Shown: piece by piece, positions 1-6,278 of the stretch
Layout: every line of letters begins with the position of its first letter
Position numbering within the stretch: the stretch's first letter is position 1
Assembly: GCA_002371215.1 (NCBI GenBank)
Contig: DFGL01000023.1
Span: 1-13,866, forward strand
Source: Ruminococcaceae bacterium UBA3751
Lineage (GTDB): Bacteria > Bacillota > Clostridia > Oscillospirales > Acutalibacteraceae
DNA length: 13,866 nucleotides
Reading direction: 5' to 3'
Notes under the pieces: model-generated
Databases searched by the model: none
The model's input: only the letters and a program-made list of their open reading frames with translations
What the model was told of the DNA's origin: nothing
Program-made: the position numbers and the translations under genes

Positions 1-177
1 GTAACAAGCGGCGTTCGTATCGGTACACCCGCCGCAACTACCCGCGGCCTTAACACAGAGGATTTTGACAGAATTGCAGAATTTATTTATCTTGCAGTTA
101 CTGATTTTGAAAACAAAAAGGAATATATTGAAAACGGAGTACGCGAAATCTGCGAAAAATATCCGCTTTACGAATAA
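1..177 (+). CDS. glyA: Serine hydroxymethyltransferase, C-terminal fragment (5' end outside window)
   Basis: The first 58 codons are the end of an open frame entering from the left edge and stopping at TAA 175-177. The fragment begins VTSGVRIGTPAATTRGL, which matches the very conserved C-terminal SG(I/V)RIGTPA(V/A)T(T/S)RG segment of serine hydroxymethyltransferase. In this family the arginine of that segment binds the substrate carboxylate. The enzyme is a cytoplasmic PLP enzyme that interconverts serine and glycine while loading tetrahydrofolate with a one-carbon unit. The fragment ends in a charged helix typical of the family and terminates normally, so the truncation is only due to the window edge. 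The next gene starts 3 nt after the stop, suggesting one transcript. The PLP-lysine region is not in view; the identification rests on the C-terminal motif alone, but that motif is highly specific. Confidence 0.92.
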   Translation, partial: VTSGVRIGTPAATTRGLNTEDFDRIAEFIYLAVTDFENKKEYIENGVREICEKYPLYE

Positions 178-180
178 AAT

Positions 181-1371
181 ATGATTAAGTTTGCAGCCGG
201 AATTTTCGGCGCTGTAATGAATTTTATATATCTCTTTTATAAGCGCCGCAAAACGCAAAACAAAATAGTATTCCTCTCCCGTCAGAGCGAAAAACCGTCA
301 ACCGATTTCCGTTACCTTATGAATGAGCTGAGGGTGAATTATCCTCAGTATAAGGTTGAGGTGCACTGTAAAATGATACCCGGCGGAATAGGCGGAAAAA
401 TCCGCTATATCGGCGAGCTGTTCGTTCAGATGAAGGCAATGTCGGAAGCAAAGGTTGTAGTTCTTGACGGATACTGCATTTTAGCCTCAATGCTGAAGCA
501 TAAAGATGAGCTGAAAATAATTCAGCTCTGGCATGCGCTCGGTGCTTTTAAAAAATTCGGCAGGTCAATTCTTGATAAGGAGGGCGGAAGCTCTACCGCC
601 GTTGCCGAAGGCTTTAAAATGCACGAGAATTATTCGCTTATAGCAGCGAGCGGAAGAAAATGCGTTCCCGCTTTTTCAGAGGCGTTCGGTCAGCCGGAAA
701 GCAAGTTCGTACCTATCGGTATACCGCGAATGGATTTTCTTACGGATGAGGACGAAAAGGCGCGCCTTTCAGAGCTGATATTTAAAAAATATCCGCAGCT
801 TGATAACGGAAAAAAGAATATCCTTTACGTCCCTACCTTCCGCGATAAGACGGAGGATACGGCGGAGCTTATAAAAGCAACGGAGGAGCTTATTAACTTC
901 GTTAACTACGATGAGTGTAATCTTATCGTTGACCACCACGTTGTTGATACAAATAAGGAGGAAATATACACCTCCTCGCGTATGAACAGGGAGGAAGGCG
1001 AAAGCTTTACGGGAATGGAGTTTATGGCGGTTGCCGACTATGTTGTAACCGATTACAGCTCAATTATCTTTGAGGCTCTCCTGAAGGATTTGCCCGTTTA
1101 CCTCTATTGCTTTGACAGTGATAAATATATTGATGAAAGAGGCTTTTATATTGATTTCTGGCGCGATTTGCCCGTTCTCTATTCAAAAAACGCAAAGGGA
1201 ATATGCAATTTTATAGCGCAGGGCGCTAAGGCGGCAGACGAAAAAACAGATGCCTTTAAAGAGGCTTATGTAAATAAACGGTTTGAAAGCATTACCGCTG
1301 TATGGGCTGAAATTATTGATGAGCTTATTCAGGGTAAATACGATAACAGATATAATTACAGCAATGAGTAA
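181..1371 (+). CDS. CDP-glycerol glycerophosphotransferase family protein (TagB/TagF-like), paralog 1
   Basis: The 396-residue product resembles the catalytic domain of CDP-glycerol:polyglycerolphosphate transferases, which move polyol-phosphate units from a CDP-activated donor onto wall teichoic acid or other surface glycans at the cytoplasmic membrane face. A short hydrophobic N-terminal stretch (about residues 4-20) is followed by a basic patch and FLSRQSEKPSTDFRYL. The family motifs are WHALGAFKKFG with His118, PTFRD, VTDYSSIIFEALLKDLPVYLY with Asp291 and Ser293/Ser294, and a RGFYIDFW box. The usual (K/R)xHP motif is not present; the matching place reads LIVDHHVVD (His252/His253). There is no separate N-terminal glycosyltransferase domain. 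ATG 181 is 3 nt after the glyA stop and has no clear Shine-Dalgarno, so coupling to glyA translation is likely. The true acceptor and donor (glycerol, ribitol or another polyol phosphate) cannot be read from sequence. Confidence 0.85.
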   Translation: MIKFAAGIFGAVMNFIYLFYKRRKTQNKIVFLSRQSEKPSTDFRYLMNELRVNYPQYKVEVHCKMIPGGIGGKIRYIGELFVQMKAMSEAKVVVLDGYCILASMLKHKDELKIIQLWHALGAFKKFGRSILDKEGGSSTAVAEGFKMHENYSLIAASGRKCVPAFSEAFGQPESKFVPIGIPRMDFLTDEDEKARLSELIFKKYPQLDNGKKNILYVPTFRDKTEDTAELIKATEELINFVNYDECNLIVDHHVVDTNKEEIYTSSRMNREEGESFTGMEFMAVADYVVTDYSSIIFEALLKDLPVYLYCFDSDKYIDERGFYIDFWRDLPVLYSKNAKGICNFIAQGAKAADEKTDAFKEAYVNKRFESITAVWAEIIDELIQGKYDNRYNYSNE

Positions 1372-2488
1372 ATTAAAATCACTTGCCTATCCCCATCTGC
1401 AGAGAATTAAATATTCAAAGCTTATCGGGATGTTTGAAAAGGCAAAGGCGCTCCCGCTTGAAAAAAATCATATTTTTATGCTGGCTACCTCTAAGGATAA
1501 GTTTGGCGGAAACCTAAGGGCTGTTTATGAGTATATTGAAAAAAACGCTCTGCCTTATACGGTTACCGTATGCACTAAGGAAAATATGCCCTCAGAGCGT
1601 GAGATAGCCGGGGAGCTTGCGGTTTCCGAGTTTATTATGGTAGACGATTACGAGCCTATGGTATATCCGTTAAAGCTGCGTGAAGGTCAGCATCTTATTC
1701 AGGTCTGGCACGCGCTCGGTGCATTCAAAAAGTTCGGCTACGCGAGAAAAACGGCGGAGAAAAATTCGCTTACCCATAAGAATTATACTGAGGCGATTGT
1801 ATCATCTCCCGAACTTGTCAGCATTTATGCTGAGTCCTTCGGTATTACCGAGGATAAGGTTATCCCCGTAGGCGCTCCGAGAACGGATTTATTCTTTAAC
1901 GAGGAGTATAAAGCTCAAGCCGCTGAGAGAATATACAGCTGCGCTGAAGAGCTGAGAGGAAAAATGATTGTCCTTTTTGCTCCTACCTTCAGAGGAAACA
2001 ACGTAAACGACGGCTATTACCCTGCGGAGTATTTCAGCGTTTCGGAACTGATGAGCGCTCTGCCTGAGGATTATGCTTTAATAATAAAGCTTCATCCGTT
2101 TATTAGAAATAAAATAGAAATTCCCGAGAAGCTGAAAAACAGAGTTTTTGACTTCAGCGACGAAAGGGAAATAAACGATATACTGCTGATAACCGATGTG
2201 CTTATTACCGATTATTCCTCGGTTATATATGAAAATGCGGTTATAGGCGGAGCCTGCGTTCACTATGTGCCCGACCTTGATGAATACACAAAGGACAGAG
2301 GCTTTTACTATGATTACAGCGCCTATGTCTGCGGCGAGGTTATTAATGATAAGGCTAAGCTTGCAGAAGCCGTTATTAATGCGAACGCGGATAATGAAAA
2401 AATGAATGAATTTAAAAAACGCTTTGTTTCTCTTTGCGACGGTAAGTCGTCAGAGCGTTTTGTAAAAATGATATTGGAGGACAGATAA
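1364..2488 (+). CDS. CDP-glycerol glycerophosphotransferase family protein (TagB/TagF-like), paralog 2
   Basis: This 374-residue product is a paralog of the preceding gene. Shared blocks are WHALGAFKKFGYAR (His116), APTFRGN, ITDYSSVIYENAVIGGACVHY (Asp283, Ser285/Ser286) and KDRGFYYDY. Unlike its neighbour it keeps the classical IIKLHPF motif (His244), so it looks like the more conventional polyol-phosphate transferase of the pair. I chose ATG 1364, which overlaps the upstream stop by 8 nt. The longer open frame from 1283 would overlap the previous gene by 89 nt, and its extra residues are only the out-of-frame reading of that gene's end. There is no evident Shine-Dalgarno at 1364, so reinitiation from the upstream gene is probable. 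A role in teichoic acid or another phosphopolyol surface polymer is inferred from the family; the substrate is unknown. Confidence 0.85.
   Translation: MSKLKSLAYPHLQRIKYSKLIGMFEKAKALPLEKNHIFMLATSKDKFGGNLRAVYEYIEKNALPYTVTVCTKENMPSEREIAGELAVSEFIMVDDYEPMVYPLKLREGQHLIQVWHALGAFKKFGYARKTAEKNSLTHKNYTEAIVSSPELVSIYAESFGITEDKVIPVGAPRTDLFFNEEYKAQAAERIYSCAEELRGKMIVLFAPTFRGNNVNDGYYPAEYFSVSELMSALPEDYALIIKLHPFIRNKIEIPEKLKNRVFDFSDEREINDILLITDVLITDYSSVIYENAVIGGACVHYVPDLDEYTKDRGFYYDYSAYVCGEVINDKAKLAEAVINANADNEKMNEFKKRFVSLCDGKSSERFVKMILEDR
2476..2480 (+). promoter_or_regulatory. Shine-Dalgarno GGAGG of the aminotransferase gene
   Basis: GGAGG lies inside the end of the second glycerophosphotransferase gene, 7 nt before ATG 2488. 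The stop of that gene and this start share one base (TAATG), a standard coupled arrangement. This strong site fixes the aminotransferase start. Confidence 0.85.
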
Positions 2489-3666
2489 TGTATAAACTGT
2501 CAGATAAATTTACAAGTATGAAGCCCTCCGCTGTAAGGGAAATACTCAAGGTAACAAGCCAGCCGGGAATGATTGCCTTTGCGGGCGGTTCACCTGCGGT
2601 TTCGGCTTTTCCCTGTGAGGAGGTTAAAAAGCTCAGCGCGGAAATTCTGGAGGAAAATCCCGTTTCAGCTCTCGTTTACGGAGTATCCGAGGGCTATGAC
2701 CCGCTTAGAAAAACCGTAAAGCAGTGGCTTAAGGAACGCGAAAACGTCGGTACTGACGACGATACCGTTATCATCACCGCAGGCGGCACTCAGGTAATGG
2801 ATATTGCAACCCGTATTCTTGCGGGAGAGGGCGATACCGTAATCTGCGAGGAACCCTCCTTTATCGGCTCGCTCAACTGCTTCCGTTCCCACGGTTTAAA
2901 GCTTGCGGGCGTTCCGATAGACGCTGACGGAATGAATATTGAGGCGCTTGAAAGAGTTATAAAGGAAAACCCGAGCGCTAAATTTATTTATACTATCCCT
3001 AATTTCCAGAATCCCGGCGGTACAACGCTTTCCCTTGAAAAAAGAAAGGCGATGTATGAGCTTGCCAAGGAAAACGACCTTGTAATCGTTGAGGATAACC
3101 CGTACGGTAATCTCCGCGTTGCAGGCGAGGATGTACCCGCTATAAAGAGTTTTGATACTGAAGGTATAGTTATTTACGCGGGCTCGTTTTCAAAGATTCT
3201 CGCGCCCGGTATCCGCGTTGCTTATGCGGTTGTACCGAATAAGATGGCTCCTTCCTTTACAATCGGAAAGCAGGTGAGCGACGTTCATACGGGCGTTCTC
3301 AACCAGATGATTGTTTCGCGCTGGTTTGATGAATACGACGTTAACGCTCACATTGAAAATATAAGAAAGATTTACAGGCATAAGCTTGCTCTTATGTGCG
3401 ACAGCCTTGATAAATACTGCCCCGACATTGAATATGTAAGACCTGAGGGCGGGCTCTTTATCTGGGCAAAGCTGCCCGATAACGTTGATATGCTTACTTA
3501 TGTAAACCGCCTTCTTGAAAAGAAGGTTGCCGTTGTACCCGGCTCAGCGTTTATGACGGATGACACGGCGCCGTGCAGCTACGTACGCCTTAATTTCTCT
3601 ACCCCGAGCGATGAAAATATCGTTGAAGGCGTAAAACTTATGGGCGAGGTGCTCAAAACCTTTTAA
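2488..3666 (+). CDS. PLP-dependent aminotransferase, 2-aminoadipate/MocR-like (class I/II fold)
   Basis: The 392-residue product is a fold-type I aminotransferase of the LysN/2-aminoadipate and aromatic aminotransferase subgroup. Visible marks are IAFAGGSPAVSAFP near the N-terminus (the substrate-domain segment of this subgroup), YGVSEGYDPLRKTVKQWL, ITAGGTQVMDIATRIL (phosphate-cup region), FQNPGGTTLS with Asn175, EDNPYGNLR with Asp203 and Tyr206, SFSKILAPGIRVAY with the Schiff-base Lys236, and SYVRLNFSTP with the carboxylate-binding Arg367. It has no N-terminal winged-helix domain, so it is a stand-alone enzyme and not a MocR regulator. Length is normal for the group. It starts on a GGAGG site, overlaps the upstream stop by one base, and is followed 22 nt later by trpS. 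The amino-acid substrate (aromatic, branched-chain or aminoadipate with 2-oxoglutarate) cannot be decided from motifs. Confidence 0.9.
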   Translation: MYKLSDKFTSMKPSAVREILKVTSQPGMIAFAGGSPAVSAFPCEEVKKLSAEILEENPVSALVYGVSEGYDPLRKTVKQWLKERENVGTDDDTVIITAGGTQVMDIATRILAGEGDTVICEEPSFIGSLNCFRSHGLKLAGVPIDADGMNIEALERVIKENPSAKFIYTIPNFQNPGGTTLSLEKRKAMYELAKENDLVIVEDNPYGNLRVAGEDVPAIKSFDTEGIVIYAGSFSKILAPGIRVAYAVVPNKMAPSFTIGKQVSDVHTGVLNQMIVSRWFDEYDVNAHIENIRKIYRHKLALMCDSLDKYCPDIEYVRPEGGLFIWAKLPDNVDMLTYVNRLLEKKVAVVPGSAFMTDDTAPCSYVRLNFSTPSDENIVEGVKLMGEVLKTF

Positions 3667-3688
3667 ATCTACTTTTCGGAGAAAAAAT

Positions 3689-4690
3689 ATGGAACAGGAA
3701 CGTAAAAAAAGAAGCTTGTCTTTAATTCAGCCGACTTCAATTCCTACCCTCGGCAATTACCTCGGAGCAATGAGAGGCTGGCCGAGCTTTCAGGAGGATT
3801 TTGACACGGTATTCGGAATCGCGGATTTACATTCAATTACCGTACGTCAGGAGCCTGCAAAATTAAGACAGCAGACGACACAGCTTTATGCAATGCTTAT
3901 GGCGGTTGGGCTTGACCCCGAAAAGGGCATACTCTTTATTCAGTCCCACGTGCCGCAGCATTCTCAGCTCGCGTGGCTTTTGAATTGTTACACTCAGTTT
4001 GGCGAGCTTAACAGAATGACTCAGTTTAAGGATAAATCCGCTCAGCACGCCGATAACGTCAATGCAGGACTTTTTACCTATCCCTGCTTAATGGCAGCGG
4101 ATATCCTGCTTTATCAGGCGGACGTCGTACCCGTAGGCGCTGACCAGAAGCAGCACCTTGAAATCACAAGGGATATTGCCGAGCGTTTTAACGGGGTTTA
4201 CGGCAATGTGTTTACCGTACCGGAGCCGTATATCCCGAAAGCGGGCGCAAGGGTAATGTCACTGCAGAATCCCACCTCAAAGATGAGCAAGTCAGACCCT
4301 AACCCTAAGGGTACGGTTTATCTTACAGACGAGCCGAATGTTATTATGAAAAAGTTCAAGTCGGCGGTAACGGACAGCGAAATGTCCGTTCACTATGCTG
4401 AGGGCAAGGACGGAATAAATAATCTTATGACGATTTATTCAGCCGTAACGGGTGACAGCCTTGAAACTATTGAACACGATTTTTCCGGCAAGGGCTACGG
4501 CGATTTCAAAAAAGCGGTAGGCGAGGCGGTTGTTGCCGAGATTGAGCCCGTTCAGAAGCGCTATAACGAGCTTCTCAAGGATAAGGCTTACCTTACAGAG
4601 TGCTGGACTAACGGCGCCGATATCGCTTCAAGAGTTGCCCAGCGTACGCTCAGCAAGGCTATGAAGAAAATCGGATTTGTTATGAAGTGA
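3689..4690 (+). CDS. trpS: Tryptophan--tRNA ligase
   Basis: The 333-residue product is the cytoplasmic class I enzyme that activates tryptophan with ATP and charges tRNA-Trp. The HIGH-type signature is TLGN (residues 20-23) in SIPTLGNYLGA. The KMSKS loop is literal at residues 198-202. Other family blocks are AVGLDPEKGILFIQSHVP, FGELNRMTQFKDKSAQ, YPCLMAADILLYQADVVPVG, DQKQHLEITRDIAERFN and FKSAVTDSE. Length fits bacterial TrpRS. A GGAG site at 3678-3681 lies 7 nt before ATG 3689. Oddity: the glycine-rich start of the ATP site, usually (S)GIQP(S/T)G, reads SLIQPTSIPT here, so both conserved glycines are replaced. It sits between the aminotransferase and hexosaminidase genes in the same run. 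No leader, T-box or trp-type attenuator can fit in the 22-nt upstream gap, so any control must act on the operon start outside the window. Confidence 0.97.
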   Translation: MEQERKKRSLSLIQPTSIPTLGNYLGAMRGWPSFQEDFDTVFGIADLHSITVRQEPAKLRQQTTQLYAMLMAVGLDPEKGILFIQSHVPQHSQLAWLLNCYTQFGELNRMTQFKDKSAQHADNVNAGLFTYPCLMAADILLYQADVVPVGADQKQHLEITRDIAERFNGVYGNVFTVPEPYIPKAGARVMSLQNPTSKMSKSDPNPKGTVYLTDEPNVIMKKFKSAVTDSEMSVHYAEGKDGINNLMTIYSAVTGDSLETIEHDFSGKGYGDFKKAVGEAVVAEIEPVQKRYNELLKDKAYLTECWTNGADIASRVAQRTLSKAMKKIGFVMK

Positions 4691-4696
4691 TGAATT

Positions 4697-6277
4697 ATGA
4701 AAATAATACCTCTTCCGAAAAAATATAATGAAAATGAGGGCGTTTACCGTATTGACGGAAAGGTTAAAAGCGAATTTGACCTGCCCCTTATAAGCGAATA
4801 CATAACGCCTGACAGCAACGCCTCGTTTGAAATACTCAAAGACGGCGCCGTCCCCGAGGAGGGCTACACCCTTTCGGTAACTCCCGAAAGGCTTGTAATC
4901 AAAGCCTCAACAAAAACGGGGGCGTATTATGCGCTGCAGAGCGTCAGAAGGCTTTGCGATTTTGATTTGGGCGGCAGAGACGTACCTTGCTGCGAGATTG
5001 AGGATGAGCCCCGGTTTAAATGGCGCGGGCTTCACCTTGATGAAAGCCGCCACTTTTTCGGAAAGGATACCGTTAAAGTATATCTTGACAGAATGTTTTC
5101 TGAAAAGCTCAACGTTTTTCACTGGCATTTAACCGATGACGCGGGCTGGCGTATTGAAATTAAAAAATACCCGCTCTTAACAGAAATCGGCTCAAAGCGT
5201 AAGTACAGCCAGATTGGCGGCTGGGAGAGCCTTAAATGCGATAACAAGGAGCATTCGGGTTTTTACACTCAGGAGGATATAAGAGAGCTTGTCAGCTATG
5301 CGAAGGAGAGGGGAATAACCGTTGTTCCCGAAATCGATTTTCCTGCCCACTGCGCTTCTGCAATGGCGGCTTATCCCGAGCTTGCCTGCTTCCCGAAAGA
5401 AACCGAAGTACCCGGCTATTTCGGCGGGCTTATTCCGCAAATGAAATACGGAAATTTCCGTTGGAACAGAACGCTTTGCTGCGGCAAGGACAGTACTTTC
5501 GATTTCGTTTTCGGAGTTCTCAGCGAGGTTTGCGAGCTCTTTGATTCAAAATATATCCATGTCGGCGGCGACGAGGCTCCGCTTACGGAATGGAAAAAAT
5601 GCCCGCTTTGTCAGGGCGTTATGAAGAATAATAATCTCAGAGATGAAACCGAGCTTCAGGGCTGGTTTGAGAATAAGGTAATAGCCTTTCTTAAAGAAAA
5701 AGGGAAAACCGTCATCGGCTGGAACGAGGTTATCAATAGCCAAAACCTCGATAATGACGGCAATTCGGTAGTTATTCAGTACTGGACTCCGAAGCGCGAT
5801 AAAACTGCCGAGAAATATGCAAACGGCGGCGGTGCGATGATTCTTTCCAATCATCAGTCCTTCTACTTTGATATGCCGTATGCTATGTATCCGCTGAGCA
5901 GTACGTATAATTATAACCCGTCCGATTACGGAATCACCTCTGCCGATAGGGAGAATATCCTCGGCGTTGAGGGCGAAGTGTGGACGGAGTGGATTGAGGA
6001 CAGGGATAAACTTGATTTAAACACCGTTCCGCGTATACAGGCACTTTCTGAGGTTGCATGGAGCCCAGAGGGAAAACGGGATTTTTCCGATTTTAAAAAG
6101 AGGCTTGATATGATTAAACCCGTTTTGAAAAATCAGGGTATAAATTTTGCTGAGGACGAAATTGCTAATGCAGAGAATAAATCCGAAGCGCGTAAAACAG
6201 TTAAACTTTTCCGCCGCGGTAATCCGTATTATGAGGTGGAATTAAATAGAAAAATAAAGGCTAAAGGAGACAAATGA
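4697..6277 (+). CDS. Beta-N-acetylhexosaminidase, glycoside hydrolase family 20, cytoplasmic
   Basis: The 526-residue product hydrolyses terminal beta-linked GlcNAc/GalNAc by substrate-assisted catalysis. Residues about 1-105 form the small alpha/beta domain that precedes GH20 catalytic domains (ends KTGAYYALQSVRRL). The catalytic barrel begins at FKWRGLHLDESRHFF, followed by FHWHLTDDAGWR (Asp147), PEIDFPAH (Asp214, His218) and HVGGDEAP with the catalytic pair Asp292-Glu293. Downstream come VIGWNEV, VIQYWTP and GVEGEVWTEWI, whose tryptophans line the -1 subsite in this family. All key residues are present. There is no signal peptide, membrane segment or carbohydrate-binding module, so the enzyme should act inside the cell on imported chitobiose-like, host-glycan or peptidoglycan-derived fragments; which one is not shown. 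ATG 4697 lies 6 nt after the trpS stop without a good Shine-Dalgarno. A basic tail of about 50 residues follows the barrel. Confidence 0.93.
   Translation: MKIIPLPKKYNENEGVYRIDGKVKSEFDLPLISEYITPDSNASFEILKDGAVPEEGYTLSVTPERLVIKASTKTGAYYALQSVRRLCDFDLGGRDVPCCEIEDEPRFKWRGLHLDESRHFFGKDTVKVYLDRMFSEKLNVFHWHLTDDAGWRIEIKKYPLLTEIGSKRKYSQIGGWESLKCDNKEHSGFYTQEDIRELVSYAKERGITVVPEIDFPAHCASAMAAYPELACFPKETEVPGYFGGLIPQMKYGNFRWNRTLCCGKDSTFDFVFGVLSEVCELFDSKYIHVGGDEAPLTEWKKCPLCQGVMKNNNLRDETELQGWFENKVIAFLKEKGKTVIGWNEVINSQNLDNDGNSVVIQYWTPKRDKTAEKYANGGGAMILSNHQSFYFDMPYAMYPLSSTYNYNPSDYGITSADRENILGVEGEVWTEWIEDRDKLDLNTVPRIQALSEVAWSPEGKRDFSDFKKRLDMIKPVLKNQGINFAEDEIANAENKSEARKTVKLFRRGNPYYEVELNRKIKAKGDK
6264..6270 (+). 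promoter_or_regulatory. Shine-Dalgarno AAGGAGA of the M28 peptidase gene
   Basis: AAGGAGA within the last codons of the hexosaminidase gene lies 8 nt before ATG 6279. The upstream stop is 6275-6277, one base before this start. It supports ATG 6279 over downstream methionines. Confidence 0.85.
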
Positions 6278-6278
6278 A

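Noticed and set aside
1283..1363. Longer N-terminus for the second glycerophosphotransferase gene, starting at ATG 1283
   Set aside because: It would overlap the upstream gene by 89 nt, and the extra residues are only the shifted reading of that gene's conserved end. ATG 1364 gives an 8-nt overlap and a family-typical length.
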